Below, in pieces: positions 1 through 9,114 of a DNA stretch of 37,110 nucleotides (position 1 is the stretch's first letter; each line of letters begins with the position of its first letter). Position numbers and translations under genes: made by a program. Source of the stretch: a bacterium (lineage in GTDB: Bacteria > Arandabacterota > Arandabacteria > Arandabacterales > Arandabacteraceae). Under the pieces are notes generated by a model. That model had not been told where the DNA came from. It was given only the letters and a program-made list of their open reading frames with translations, and searched no databases. Where the stretch lies: the NCBI GenBank assembly GCA_025774845.1, contig JALGZP010000019.1, positions 1 to 37,110 on the forward strand, in the 5' to 3' direction.

Positions 1-222
1 ATGCCGGTATTCCGCGATATGGGTTACGACATAAAGAAGTCTCGCGCCGACCACCGATGAGACGAGGATGATTATACCAAGATCCATTATGTTGACGGGA
101 TCCATGCCTCGCTTCCTGGCAATCCTTATCGACAGCTCGATACCCAGCCAGAAGGCGAAGGCGAGCATCACACCATATAGATGTATACTGAACGGCCCAA
201 CGTCAAACAGGGTCCTGTGCAT
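1..222 (-). CDS. lgt: Prolipoprotein diacylglyceryl transferase, N-terminal part (runs off window)
   Basis: Reading the minus strand from an ATG at 222 gives 74 open codons to the window edge. The product begins MHRTLFDVGPFSIHLYGVML and continues with a membrane helix, a cytoplasmic-looking RIARKRG stretch, a DLGIII helix and the VGARLLYV segment. This order (short N-terminus with G-P-h-x-h-x-x-Y-G, then V-G-A-R-hhY) is that of Lgt, the inner-membrane enzyme that puts diacylglycerol on the lipobox cysteine of prolipoproteins. A strong ribosome-binding site (GGAGGT, 4 nt before the ATG) fixes the start. It lies 9 nt after the rodA stop, so it is probably the next gene of that operon. The C-terminal catalytic and substrate-binding part is outside the window. 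Lnt, a later enzyme of the same pathway, is encoded at 17464-19005. Confidence 0.9.
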   Translation of the reverse strand, partial: MHRTLFDVGPFSIHLYGVMLAFAFWLGIELSIRIARKRGMDPVNIMDLGIIILVSSVVGARLLYVVTHIAEYRH

Positions 223-231
223 AACTACCTC

Positions 232-1431
232 CTAGTATTCTCTTTTCGATGCATGCGCTGCCAGGACCGCGCCCGCCGTGCCCCAGAAGATGATCGTCTG
301 CGATCCCCCGTAGCTTAAGAAAGGCAGAGGAAGGCCGGTCACGGGTGTAAGACCGAGCGTCATGCCGATGTTCACGAACACTTGTATCAGAATAAGGCTG
401 CCAAATCCAAAGCAAAAAAACGTTGCGAACCGGTTTCGCACCACCCGGGCTACGCCGAAGATGCGGGTTACGACGTAGCCCAATAGCAGCAGGACGGCCA
501 ACCCCCCGATAAAACCCATCTCCTCTCCGACCAGTGAAAACACGAAGTCCGTGTGCTGGGCAGGTACCAGGCCCAGGGCCTTCTGAGTTCCTTTGAAGAT
601 GCCCTTGCCGGTAAAACCGCCTGAACCGATCGCTATCTGGGACTGGATGATCTGGAACCCTGCACTGTGCCTGTAACTGTCGGGGTGCAGAAACGCAAGC
701 ACGCGGTCGCGCTGGTAGGGCGCAAGACTCGACCAGAGCCGCGGCGCGAGGGAATACAACATGAAGTTCATGCCGAACACAAGGGCAACAAGCGACGTAC
801 GAAACCTGCGCAGCACCATCACGATCACGAGCAGTATGACAAAAATCACCCATGCTACGATTTCCCCCGCGGCGATTATCGCGAAGAAGGGGCTGACCAG
901 AAAGAGAAGATACAGGGGATCGAGTCCCGATGCATACAGCATCGGGAGAGCGATGAAAGCGAAGACAAGAGCTGTACCCAGATCGGGTTCGTTGACTATC
1001 AGGGCCGCCGGCAGCGCCACCATCGCGAAGACCACGAGAACGCTCTTTAAGGATTGACCGATTGCTCCCTTGTCCGAAAGGTAACGTGAGACCATCAGTA
1101 TCGTGGCGATCTTTGCGATCTCCGACGGCTGGAATCTCATCAACCCGAGATCAAACCATCTCCGGGTTCCGTGCGGACCCTTGCCTATCACAAGTACCAG
1201 GCCAAGCAATACGATGGCGCCGAAGTAGGCCACCGGTGCAAGTGACGATAACGTCTTGACCCTGATCATGGACACCGCAAACATCGCCGCGATACCCAGA
1301 CCTGTCCATATGGCCTGCCTGACCGCATATGATGCCCCGGTCTCAGTCCTTGTGCTGCTGTAGACCGCAAAGACACCGAGACACCCGAGTACCACCAGTG
1401 CAATCACGAGCGATCTCTCGGGTGGTTTCAT
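232..1431 (-). CDS. rodA: Rod-shape-determining SEDS peptidoglycan glycosyltransferase RodA
   Basis: The 399-residue product is a multi-pass membrane protein of the SEDS family (RodA/FtsW), which polymerises lipid II into glycan strands during side-wall growth. Visible family features are KGPHGTRRW and RFQPSEIAKI near residues 85-110, the NEPDLGTALV segment near 147-156, and the C-terminal stretch with SLVGEEMGF, TGLPLPFLSYGG and a final small-residue helix. The length is usual for RodA. The start codon overlaps the stop of the PBP2 gene (ATGA). The pairing with a class B PBP and mreBCD says RodA rather than FtsW. Lgt follows 9 nt downstream. Confidence 0.95.
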   Translation of the reverse strand: MKPPERSLVIALVVLGCLGVFAVYSSTRTETGASYAVRQAIWTGLGIAAMFAVSMIRVKTLSSLAPVAYFGAIVLLGLVLVIGKGPHGTRRWFDLGLMRFQPSEIAKIATILMVSRYLSDKGAIGQSLKSVLVVFAMVALPAALIVNEPDLGTALVFAFIALPMLYASGLDPLYLLFLVSPFFAIIAAGEIVAWVIFVILLVIVMVLRRFRTSLVALVFGMNFMLYSLAPRLWSSLAPYQRDRVLAFLHPDSYRHSAGFQIIQSQIAIGSGGFTGKGIFKGTQKALGLVPAQHTDFVFSLVGEEMGFIGGLAVLLLLGYVVTRIFGVARVVRNRFATFFCFGFGSLILIQVFVNIGMTLGLTPVTGLPLPFLSYGGSQTIIFWGTAGAVLAAHASKREY

Positions 1432-3218
1432 TGTGCGCTCGTTACCTCATCCGGCTCGGAGACACCGAAGTAGTATGCCAGGAGCTCACCTGCGATCGGT
1501 GCCGCCACTGCACCACCATGCCCCCCGTTTTCCACCAGCACAAAGATGACTATCTCAGGATCCTCATATGGCGCAAAACACACAAATGACGCGTGGTCGT
1601 CACCGTGGGGGTTCTGTGCGGTGCCTGTCTTGCCCGCAACCTGGATACCGGGTACCCTCGCCGCACGCCCCGTCCCCTGCGGTCCTTCGACCACGGCGAG
1701 CATCCCCTCTTTCACCGTGCCAAGTGTAGAGGGGGTCATCGGTAGTTCCACCGGCTTGCCACCTATCGATTCCACCCGGTCACCCGACTCAACCCTGGCA
1801 ACGCACCGCGGTGTGATGTAGGTCCCACCATTGGCCAGACCGCTGATGAAGCATGCGACCTCGACCGGTGTAAGCAGGAGTTCTCCCTGGCCGATCGCGA
1901 GATTGAGCATGATGCCACGGGTCCATCCGCGCTCCCCGTAGACCCTGTTATAGTAAGCTGCATCGGGAACCAGACCCGCGACCTCACCCGGAAGATCGAT
2001 CCCCGTCTCTGCATCCAGATACCATCCCTTGGTATAACCGCTGAGCCGGTCAAGTCCCAGCCGCTCACCCAACTGGTAGAAGTAGACGTCACAGGAAACC
2101 ATGATCGCACCCGGGAGATCCCGTGTCCCGTGCCCTTCCTCCTTCCAGCATCTAAAGACCCTGTTGCCGAACCTGTAGGCGCCACCGCACGGCCGGTAAC
2201 GTGTGTGCCTGCCGGCAATGCCGCCCTCCAGCGCCGCCGCGGACGTGACTATCTTGAAGACCGAACCGGGCGGGTAGGCACTCCTAACCGGTCTCGTGAG
2301 GAGCGGTTTGCCGTCGGCTTTTATGATCTCATCCCAGTCGGCAGCGGATATCCCGGTCGCGAAGAGGTTCGGGTCGAACCCGGGGCTGCTTACAAGGGCA
2401 AGCACACCCCCGGTTCGGGGATCGACTGCAACCACTGCCCCCGGCCGGTCCTCGAATAGTTCATAGGCCAGCCTCTGGAGGCCGTCATCCGCATTGAGGA
2501 CGACCGTCATCCCTTGCCGCGGTGTCTTTGCCGACATGCCGTCGACATCAACCGGACTTGCACCACCGTAGGGACTGAACTTCAGGAACCGCTCACCGTC
2601 CCGGCCTCTGAGATACTCCTCATATACCTTCTCGATGCCCGTCTTGCCTATGAAATCACCCCGTCCGTACCTCCCCCTGCCCGCTGCGAGCTCCTCCTGA
2701 GTGACCTCGCCGACGTAGCCCAGCATGTGACTGAAATGGATTCCGCCCGGATAGGACCTGACAGGTTCTGAAAGCACGATCACATCGGGCAGATCGGCAA
2801 ACATCTCTTCAACCCTGCTCAGCGTGGCGAAGTCGGCATCACGGATGACCGCAGTGGGTCTATATGAGCTGGACGTTGCCTCCAATCTTGAACGTATGTA
2901 ATCCTCATCCAGCCCGACGATCTGTCCCAGGGTTTGTATCTCTTCGCGGTTACGGAGAAACGAGCGTGGTATCGCGCATATGGAAAACGCCTGCCGCGAA
3001 CTTGCGATCACTGTGCCGTTCCTGTCAACGATCAGCCCGCGTGGGGCCGTGATCGATGCCTGCACAATGTAGTTGTTCTCCGCCAGTTCCCGGTAGCGGT
3101 CACCCTTTGCAATCTGGAGCCGGAAGAGCGCTATACCGAGGATCAGGAAGATGACGATACACACCGCCTGCGCAACTCTCGTCGGTGTTGCGGGTGATGT
3201 GTCCGTGAAGTGATTCAT
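1428..3218 (-). CDS. mrdA: Penicillin-binding protein 2, class B transpeptidase of the elongasome
   Basis: This 596-residue protein cross-links lateral-wall peptidoglycan together with RodA. A single N-terminal membrane helix (about residues 16-34) is followed by the PBP dimerisation region (with RGLIVDRNG near residue 60) and a C-terminal transpeptidase domain. The three active-site motifs are visible: S-x-x-K in PPGSVFKIV, the PBP2-type SxD in MVSCDVYFYQLGE, and KTG in GKTGTAQNP. The SxD instead of SxN is normal for PBP2. It overlaps mreD upstream and rodA downstream by 4 nt each, so translational coupling is likely. Confidence 0.95.
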   Translation of the reverse strand: MNHFTDTSPATPTRVAQAVCIVIFLILGIALFRLQIAKGDRYRELAENNYIVQASITAPRGLIVDRNGTVIASSRQAFSICAIPRSFLRNREEIQTLGQIVGLDEDYIRSRLEATSSSYRPTAVIRDADFATLSRVEEMFADLPDVIVLSEPVRSYPGGIHFSHMLGYVGEVTQEELAAGRGRYGRGDFIGKTGIEKVYEEYLRGRDGERFLKFSPYGGASPVDVDGMSAKTPRQGMTVVLNADDGLQRLAYELFEDRPGAVVAVDPRTGGVLALVSSPGFDPNLFATGISAADWDEIIKADGKPLLTRPVRSAYPPGSVFKIVTSAAALEGGIAGRHTRYRPCGGAYRFGNRVFRCWKEEGHGTRDLPGAIMVSCDVYFYQLGERLGLDRLSGYTKGWYLDAETGIDLPGEVAGLVPDAAYYNRVYGERGWTRGIMLNLAIGQGELLLTPVEVACFISGLANGGTYITPRCVARVESGDRVESIGGKPVELPMTPSTLGTVKEGMLAVVEGPQGTGRAARVPGIQVAGKTGTAQNPHGDDHASFVCFAPYEDPEIVIFVLVENGGHGGAVAAPIAGELLAYYFGVSEPDEVTSAQ

Positions 3219-3697
3219 CTCTGCGAAACCAGTCTCAAACCTATTATCCTCTCGATTACGATCGCCAGTGTCACACCCGCCACGGAAGTGTATACGGCAC
3301 TGCCGAGTGAGTATCTCAGCAGGCTTACGGGAAGACCGGAAAGGTCGGCCCAGGCCAGGTTAACCGCATCGAAGACGAGGACGCTCACGAAGATTATTAC
3401 CAGCTGAACGAGATAGCTTTCATACATCACCTTTGTCGCGTACCTGCCGACAACGAAGCCAACCACCGTCCCTGCGAGAGGCATCGAAGCCATGGAGGTC
3501 GACAGGATCGCCAGGTTCGCAAGACCCAGCAGGAAACCGAACAGTGCACCGGCGACGGACCCCAGTCCCAGACCCATGTAGACCAGGATTATCACCGTTG
3601 CGTCGGGTCTCATCCCCCACAGTTCGATCTTCCTGAATATCGTCACCTGAAAGATGAGGGCAAGAACCACGAGCAACCAGAGCGAGAACCTTCGCAT
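3215..3697 (-). CDS. mreD: Rod-shape-determining membrane protein MreD
   Basis: The 160-residue protein is almost wholly hydrophobic with about five predicted membrane helices and few charged residues, matching the size and profile of MreD, the poorly conserved integral-membrane member of the MreBCD elongasome. Sequence signal is weak, as is usual for this family: an N-terminal helix (WLLVVLALIFQVTIF), a GLGLGSVAGALFGFLLGL segment, and a C-terminal helix ending in a basic tail. The call leans mainly on position between mreC and mrdA. The start ATG overlaps the mreC stop (TGATG) and the stop overlaps the mrdA start. Confidence 0.88.
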   Translation of the reverse strand: MRRFSLWLLVVLALIFQVTIFRKIELWGMRPDATVIILVYMGLGLGSVAGALFGFLLGLANLAILSTSMASMPLAGTVVGFVVGRYATKVMYESYLVQLVIIFVSVLVFDAVNLAWADLSGLPVSLLRYSLGSAVYTSVAGVTLAIVIERIIGLRLVSQR

Positions 3698-4533
3698 CAG
3701 TTTTCGACCTTCGCCTCTTCTTCAGCCTCAAGCAGCAGCTGGAAATCGGGGGGTTCCCTCAGTATGACAAAGACCTCCTCGAGCCGGCTGAAATCCGTGA
3801 AGGGTCTGACCTCGAGTGCCAGCGAGAAGCGTTCGGGCTTCTCCTTGATGCGTCCGACCTTCCCCACCGGGATACCTTTGGGTGTTATCGAACCCAGCCC
3901 GGAAGAGGTCACAACATCACCGGCCACGACATCGGCATCGGGTGCCACCCATTCCATCACGATCCTGCCGTCGCTCCGGGTTCCCAGGATTCCCGTTGCC
4001 CTGTTCCGCTGGATCAGGGCACTGACCCTGTAGCCCGGGTCGATGATCCTCTTCACCTGGGACGCTCCCTCACCTACCTTGATGATCCTTCCTACCAGAC
4101 CGTCCGGTGATATCACGGTCATGTTCTTGGCGAGACCCTCGGCGCGGCCCTTGTCTATCACGATGCCGCCACCCATCCTCTCACCCGGCTCTCCGATCAC
4201 CCTTGCACAACATAGCGTGCCCGGATGGCTTGTACGGAAATCAACCAGACCTCTCAGCCGTTCGGCCTCGCCCATCTCCTCCCTGAGGACGGCGTTTTCC
4301 CGGGAGACATCCATCAGTTTAGCCCTGAGGATATGGTTCTCCTTCTGAACAAAGGAGAGTTCCATCAGCCGGAACGAGAGACTTTCGAAGGGAACAAAGA
4401 CGGCGGCCAGTCGGCCGGTGAGCGAACTATCCTCGTCAAGCCTGTCGACGGCCATAATGCTGACCGACAGGACCACCAGAGCCAGGAATATCCCCACGTC
4501 GCTCTTGACGGGTAGTTGCCATGCATGCCTCAT
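3697..4533 (-). CDS. mreC: Rod-shape-determining protein MreC
   Basis: The 278-residue protein has one membrane anchor (about residues 13-29) with a short cytoplasmic N-terminus. A coiled-coil segment (about 58-95, QKENHILRAKLMDVSRENAV onward) leads into the periplasmic beta-rich MreC domain. Recognisable pieces are CCARVIGEPGERMGGGIVID, GRAEGLAKNMTVISPDGLVG, and VVAGDVVTSSGLGSITPKGI with the following PVGKVGRI. MreC is thought to link MreB filaments to PBP2 and activate synthesis. The gene starts 3 nt after mreB ends and overlaps mreD, so the three form one transcriptional unit. Confidence 0.94.
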   Translation of the reverse strand: MRHAWQLPVKSDVGIFLALVVLSVSIMAVDRLDEDSSLTGRLAAVFVPFESLSFRLMELSFVQKENHILRAKLMDVSRENAVLREEMGEAERLRGLVDFRTSHPGTLCCARVIGEPGERMGGGIVIDKGRAEGLAKNMTVISPDGLVGRIIKVGEGASQVKRIIDPGYRVSALIQRNRATGILGTRSDGRIVMEWVAPDADVVAGDVVTSSGLGSITPKGIPVGKVGRIKEKPERFSLALEVRPFTDFSRLEEVFVILREPPDFQLLLEAEEEAKVEN

Positions 4534-4536
4534 CTA

Positions 4537-5583
4537 CTACCATATCCTTCTCGACTTCATCAGGATTTTCTCATATCTATCAGGTTCTTCGAGCGCCTTG
4601 TAGGCACCGAGAACAACCGATTTAAGTGGTTCCTCGACAACGTAGATCGGAAGGCCGGTTGCACTCCTCAGGATCTGGTCCAGTCCGCTCAGGAGAGAAC
4701 CGCCACCGGTCATCAGAATGCCCTTATCCACGATGTCCGCTGCGAGCTCGGGTGGAGTCTTTTCCAGTGAGAGCCTCAGGGCCTTGATTATCTCGTTTAT
4801 GGGTTCCTGAAGTGCTCCGACCACCTTGTTCTTGGACACCGATATCACCTTCGGGACGCCATTGACGAGGTCCCGGCCCCTGATCTCGAGGGCCTTATCC
4901 GGATCGACCTCGAGGGCACCCACAGAGATCTTGAGTTTTTCGGCCGTTTGCTCCCCGATCAAAGTACCGTACTCACCTTTGACGTGCTGCATGATGGCAT
5001 CATCCATCTCATCGCCGCCTATCCTGATCGAGGCGACACCAACGATGCCGTTTAAGGCGATCACGCCGATCTCGGTTGTACCGCCACCGATGTCGATCAC
5101 CATGTTACCGGCGGGCTTATCGATCGGGAGTCCGACACCTATTGCGGCTGCAATCGGTTCTGAAATCAGGAAGACCTCCCTGGCTCCCGCATGCTCGGCA
5201 GAGTCCCTGACGGCCCGCTTCTCGACTTCGGTTATGCCCGACGGCACCGAGATTATCACTCTGGGGCGAACGAGTTTCGAGAGGAAGCGGTCACCCTGTA
5301 CCCTCATGATGAATTCACGCAGCATTATCTCGGTGATCTCAAAGTCTGCGATCACCCCGTCCTTCATGGGACGAATGGCCGCGACTTCACCCGGAGTCCG
5401 GCCCAGCATCTCCTTTGCTCCCCTGCCGACAGCCAGGACCTTGTTTGTGCTTCTTTCAACCGCGACCACCGAAGGTTCGTCGAGGACAATTCCCTTACCC
5501 TTGACACAGACAAGCGTGTTGGCGGTACCGAGGTCTATGGCAATGTCATTTGTGAGAAGCTCCGAGAAACCGCCGAAACCCAT
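4537..5583 (-). CDS. mreB: Cell-shape actin homologue MreB
   Basis: The 348-residue product is a full-length MreB, the membrane-associated actin homologue that organises the elongasome. ATPase-fold motifs are clear: phosphate-1 loop (AIDLGTANTLV, about residues 16-26), connect-1 and phosphate-2 (NMVIDIGGGTTEIGVI), and the adenosine motif (GILMTGGGSLLSGLD). An amphipathic N-terminus (MGFGGFSELL) precedes the fold. The gene lies 9 nt after radC and 3 nt before mreC. Strong conservation makes the identification secure; FtsA and DnaK relatives lack this pattern and length. Confidence 0.97.
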   Translation of the reverse strand: MGFGGFSELLTNDIAIDLGTANTLVCVKGKGIVLDEPSVVAVERSTNKVLAVGRGAKEMLGRTPGEVAAIRPMKDGVIADFEITEIMLREFIMRVQGDRFLSKLVRPRVIISVPSGITEVEKRAVRDSAEHAGAREVFLISEPIAAAIGVGLPIDKPAGNMVIDIGGGTTEIGVIALNGIVGVASIRIGGDEMDDAIMQHVKGEYGTLIGEQTAEKLKISVGALEVDPDKALEIRGRDLVNGVPKVISVSKNKVVGALQEPINEIIKALRLSLEKTPPELAADIVDKGILMTGGGSLLSGLDQILRSATGLPIYVVEEPLKSVVLGAYKALEEPDRYEKILMKSRRIW

Positions 5584-5592
5584 ACAGGCCTC

Positions 5593-6267
5593 CTAGAGGT
5601 AACCACTCTCTTTCATGCTCTTGTAATCGTCATCACCGATGATAAGGTGATCGACGATTTCGATTCCCAGTATCCGTCCGCACTTTTCAAATCGTCTCGT
5701 TATCAGTATGTCCTCCCGGCTCGGTGAGACATTACCGGTCGGATGGTTGTGCACGAGTATCATGGATGTCGCGCTCTTCTCCAGTGCAGGCTTGAGCGCT
5801 TCCCGGGGATGCACTATCGAGGCGTTTACCGTACCCACCGAGACCGTCTCCACACTTATCACGGCGTTCTTCGAATCAAGCAGAATCACCTTGAAATGCT
5901 CACGGTCCAGGTTCTTCATGTCCTCCATAACCAGGCAGGCAGCGTCCTCCGGGCATCTGACCGTTCGTCGCTCGCCTCTGCCCGCCTTGACCACACGTTT
6001 CCCCAGTTCGATTGCGGCACGGAGGCGGCAGGCCTTCGCAAACCCCATACCGCTGACCCGGGAGAGTCTCTCTACACTTGCGCCCGCCATGTCACGTACC
6101 GACTCAAATGCCGACACCACCTCCCCGGCCAAATCCATGGCGCCCATCTGTCTGCTTCCCGGACCGACAACTATCGCCAGCAGTTCCCTCACCGAGAGTG
6201 CCTCCACTCCGAGGTTCTTGAGCCTTTCGCGAGGTCTGTCTTCAACAGGTATTTCCTCCATCTTCAT
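5593..6267 (-). CDS. radC: RadC/JAB-domain protein
   Basis: The product (224 residues from the chosen start) has an N-terminal helix-hairpin-helix-like part (SRVSGMGFAKACRLRAAIELG) followed by the JAB/MPN metalloprotease-like domain with the H-x-H...D signature in LVHNHPTGNVSPSREDI. RadC proteins are common, but their biochemical role remains unsettled. The start is placed at the ATG at 6267 because GGGAGGGG lies 8 nt upstream; a longer reading from a TTG at 6285 would include that ribosome-binding site in the coding region. It sits 9 nt before mreB, a radC-mreB neighbourhood seen in many bacteria. Confidence 0.93.
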   Translation of the reverse strand: MKMEEIPVEDRPRERLKNLGVEALSVRELLAIVVGPGSRQMGAMDLAGEVVSAFESVRDMAGASVERLSRVSGMGFAKACRLRAAIELGKRVVKAGRGERRTVRCPEDAACLVMEDMKNLDREHFKVILLDSKNAVISVETVSVGTVNASIVHPREALKPALEKSATSMILVHNHPTGNVSPSREDILITRRFEKCGRILGIEIVDHLIIGDDDYKSMKESGYL

Positions 6268-6305
6268 GAGTGTTTCCCCTCCCAACCCGTCGTACCCGTC
6301 TCACT

Positions 6306-7709
6306 CTAAACACACCAGTCATCGAATTGTTCAAGCGCGAGCTTTCTGGGCTCGCTGGTAAAGCGTACAGGATAGTCCCCGGTAAAGCAAGCCACACAGA
6401 AGTCATCCGGTGGCAGTCCCGTAGATTCCAGTAGACCTTCAACCGAGAGGTAACCCAGAGAGTCGACTTCAAGATACTGCCTTATCTCCTCGATCGAGCA
6501 GTTGGCCGCTATCAGTTCGCCCCGGGTCGGTGTATCGATCCCGTAAAAACAGGGATACCGTATCGGCGGCGAGCTTATCCGCACGTGTATCTCCTTGACT
6601 CCCGCGGAACGCAACATACGCATCAACTTCTTAGACGTCGTTCCCCGCACGATCGAGTCATCAACCACAACCACCCTCTTATCCTTCAAGAGTTCCCTGA
6701 CCGGGTTGTACTTGATCCTGACACGGTGGTCCCTGAGTTCACGTGTGGGATAGATGAAGGTCCTGCCGACATAGTGGTTTCTTATCAGACCGTGTTCCAG
6801 CGGTATCCCGGACTCCATCGAGTAGCCCAGCGCCGCCGCGTTGCTCGAATCCGGAACCGAAATCACCAGGTCCGCATCGGCCGGCTGCTCCGCTGCGAGC
6901 CGTCTGCCGAAAGCCTTCCGCACCTCGTCCACCGACACCCCGAACACCAGGCTGTCGGGCCGGGAGAAGTAGATCAGCTCAAACACACAGAGCGACAGCT
7001 TCGCGGGTGGTGCGAACCGTTCAGACGCGATCTCCCCGCCCCGGGCGATCACCATCTCACCCGGTTCTATCTCACGCTCGTACTTCGCATCTACCACATC
7101 CAGCCCGCAGGTTTCCGATGAAAAGTAAATCGAATCCCCCTTTCGCCCGTAACAGAGCGGTCTGAAACCGTTCGGATCGCGTACCGCGATGATTGAGTCG
7201 ACCGTCATCAGGAGCAGACAGTAGGCTCCACGGACCCCGTCCGCCGCACTTTCGATCATCGCACGAACCGTATCCTTCTTCGACTTCGCCATCAGATGGA
7301 CGAAGACCTCGCTGTCCATCGTTGACTGGAAGATCGAACCTTCCTTCTCCATCACGACTCTGAGTTCGCGGGCGTTGACGAGGTTCCCGTTGTGAGCGAT
7401 TGCAAGCGGCTTGCCCTTGAGATCGACGACCAGCGGCTGGATATTGGACGTTCTCGTCGAACCCGTGGTCGAATAGCGGTTGTGACCTATCGCCAGGCTG
7501 CCCTCGAGCCGGGCCAGAATCTCATCCTCAAAGCACTCGTTCACCAATCCGAGCGCCTTGTGGGCATGAAAACACTCCCCGTCAGAGGTGACTATGCCCG
7601 AGCTCTCCTGGCCTCTGTGCTGGAGAGAGTAGAGTCCCAGATAAGCAAGACCCGATGCATCGGGACTACCGAGGACACCGAAAAGCCCGCACTCGTGTTT
7701 AAGACTCAT
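6306..7709 (-). CDS. purF: Amidophosphoribosyltransferase
   Basis: The 467-residue enzyme performs the first committed step of purine synthesis, making 5-phosphoribosylamine from PRPP and glutamine. A short propeptide (MSLKHE) precedes Cys7, the glutaminase nucleophile exposed after processing, followed by GLFGVLG, HRGQESSGI and HNRYSTTG of the class II glutaminase domain. The C-terminal phosphoribosyltransferase domain carries the PRPP motif VVVVDDSIVRGTTS. The cysteines CVACF near the end, together with the propeptide, fit the Bacillus-type iron-sulfur-containing PurF. The ATG overlaps the stop of the double-PurS gene (ATGA). Confidence 0.97.
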   Translation of the reverse strand: MSLKHECGLFGVLGSPDASGLAYLGLYSLQHRGQESSGIVTSDGECFHAHKALGLVNECFEDEILARLEGSLAIGHNRYSTTGSTRTSNIQPLVVDLKGKPLAIAHNGNLVNARELRVVMEKEGSIFQSTMDSEVFVHLMAKSKKDTVRAMIESAADGVRGAYCLLLMTVDSIIAVRDPNGFRPLCYGRKGDSIYFSSETCGLDVVDAKYEREIEPGEMVIARGGEIASERFAPPAKLSLCVFELIYFSRPDSLVFGVSVDEVRKAFGRRLAAEQPADADLVISVPDSSNAAALGYSMESGIPLEHGLIRNHYVGRTFIYPTRELRDHRVRIKYNPVRELLKDKRVVVVDDSIVRGTTSKKLMRMLRSAGVKEIHVRISSPPIRYPCFYGIDTPTRGELIAANCSIEEIRQYLEVDSLGYLSVEGLLESTGLPPDDFCVACFTGDYPVRFTSEPRKLALEQFDDWCV

Positions 7710-8278
7710 GCCCGGTTCACCTCCGCCGCGAAGTACTCATCCGCCGGATAGACCTCTGCGTCCTGGCAGTGTGGGTTGGCCAGGAACCCCTTTCTCCATG
7801 CCCGTGCGACCGCAATCTCGCCCGCGAGATCACGTGACCGGCGTCCTTCCCCTTTCATCTCGATCACCCAGATCGTCGAAAACGAAACAACCTCGATGTC
7901 GGAAATCCCCAGTCTGGAAGTGAGGATCCGGGCAAGCGACTGTCCCGCGAGATCTTCCTTGTCGGTGACTTTTACAATGTAGGCTTCTGCCGCGTCCCCG
8001 GACCGTTCCCAGAAACCGGCAGGCACCCCCTCCCCGGGAAAGCCCCGTATCACCCATCTGTCCCGGTTGGGATTGGCCAGGAGCACCGTGTCGCGCAAGA
8101 GCCCCGCGGTAATCCCGGCCGCGCGCTCGGCAGCTTCCGGGCGGAACTCAAGCTCCCAGCACTTCACCCGCTCGACATGCGTTACTTCATCACAGCCGAA
8201 CTTCCGCTTCAGGGTATCGAGCACGGTGAAACTCCAGGGATCTATTGCGGCAAGTTTGACAAGGACCTGAATCGTCAT
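7706..8278 (-). CDS. purS: Double-domain PurS, FGAM synthase subunit
   Basis: PurS is normally about 80 residues and bridges PurL and PurQ in the three-subunit phosphoribosylformylglycinamidine synthase. Here one 190-residue protein holds two PurS-like units. The first covers about residues 1-80: a beta start TIQVLVKL, a DP and VLDTL segment, FGCDEV, WELEF, and LLANPNRD. The second covers about 95-185: AYIVKVTDKEDLAGQS, GISDIEVV, IWVIEM, and KGFLANPHCQD. Both units end in the same L-A-N-P block. The ATG at 8278 overlaps the purQ stop (TGATG) with GGAGCGGG just upstream, and purF overlaps its end. The assignment is by motif and context; a repeat fusion in one chain is the unusual part. Confidence 0.85.
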   Translation of the reverse strand: MTIQVLVKLAAIDPWSFTVLDTLKRKFGCDEVTHVERVKCWELEFRPEAAERAAGITAGLLRDTVLLANPNRDRWVIRGFPGEGVPAGFWERSGDAAEAYIVKVTDKEDLAGQSLARILTSRLGISDIEVVSFSTIWVIEMKGEGRRSRDLAGEIAVARAWRKGFLANPHCQDAEVYPADEYFAAEVNRA

Positions 8279-9105
8279 CACACCCGCTCCTCTATGTGGG
8301 TCTTGATCGACTCAAAGATCCCGGCCCCGGGTCCGCCGCTTTCGAGATCGTCCCACGAGCCGCGCGACTCTGTCCGCTTCCTGGACCACACGCTGTCTAG
8401 TCCGTCTGGTACCTGTCTCAACCACGTACTGCGTTCGGGATGCGGCATCATCGCCACGACATTGCCTTGCGGGTTTGAGATCGCCGCCGCTGATCGCTCC
8501 GAACCGTTCGGATCGTCGGGAAAACCGGCGGCAACCCCGCCATCGGATGTACAGTACTTGAGAATCACCTGACCGGACTTCTCAAGAGTGTCAAAGAGAC
8601 CCGCCTCGGATGACGTGAATCGTCCCTCGCCGTGCGCAATCGGTATCGGAAGAACGTCACCCTTTTTAAAACCATAAGTGATTGCACTCCTCCGGGGTTC
8701 CGACGCGACTCTTACGAAGACCCAATTCGCATAGTAGCCGTCTCGTCCCATGCCCTTGTTCGGGGCAAGAGCCAGATCGATACTCTGCGCGCCGATACCG
8801 GGTACAAGCCCTGATTCCACAAGCACCTGCGCCCCGTTACAGATTCCCACTATGGGTTTACCGAGCGCTGCCTGCTCGATCAGCACACCCATCACGTCTT
8901 CACCGGCTGCGACGGCACCTGCGCGAACCCTGTCCTGATACGAGAAACCACCCGGCAGAATGAATCCGTCATAGTCCGAAAGTGACCCGGCCGGTGCGTT
9001 CCACCTCACGATCGATGCATCCAACCCGGCCGTCTCCAACGCCCGGGCCGTCTCATACTCGCAATTGACCCCGGGAAACTGGATCACGCATATGTGCGGT
9101 CTCAT
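8278..9105 (-). CDS. purQ: FGAM synthase, glutaminase subunit
   Basis: The 275-residue protein is a class I glutamine amidotransferase that feeds ammonia to PurL. The N-terminal HICVIQFPGVNCEYET, the nucleophile elbow with Cys in PIVGICNGAQVL, and the catalytic His/Glu pair in MMPHPERS are visible. At 275 residues it is longer than the Bacillus protein (about 227), with extra sequence around the GMGRDGYYANWVFV section and a C-terminal tail after the catalytic triad. It lies 9 nt after purL and overlaps the double-PurS gene, so the three FGAM synthase subunits are co-transcribed in the order L-Q-S. Confidence 0.95.
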   Translation of the reverse strand: MRPHICVIQFPGVNCEYETARALETAGLDASIVRWNAPAGSLSDYDGFILPGGFSYQDRVRAGAVAAGEDVMGVLIEQAALGKPIVGICNGAQVLVESGLVPGIGAQSIDLALAPNKGMGRDGYYANWVFVRVASEPRRSAITYGFKKGDVLPIPIAHGEGRFTSSEAGLFDTLEKSGQVILKYCTSDGGVAAGFPDDPNGSERSAAAISNPQGNVVAMMPHPERSTWLRQVPDGLDSVWSRKRTESRGSWDDLESGGPGAGIFESIKTHIEERV

Positions 9106-9114
9106 GATGATCCT

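Noticed and set aside
203-853. Large ORFs antisense or out of frame to the rodA, mreB and pur genes
   Set aside because: They are high-G+C shadows of well-identified genes, with no family motif, and were left out throughout the window.
6268-6285. Longer radC from a TTG
   Set aside because: The extension consists of the ribosome-binding site region of the ATG at 6267.
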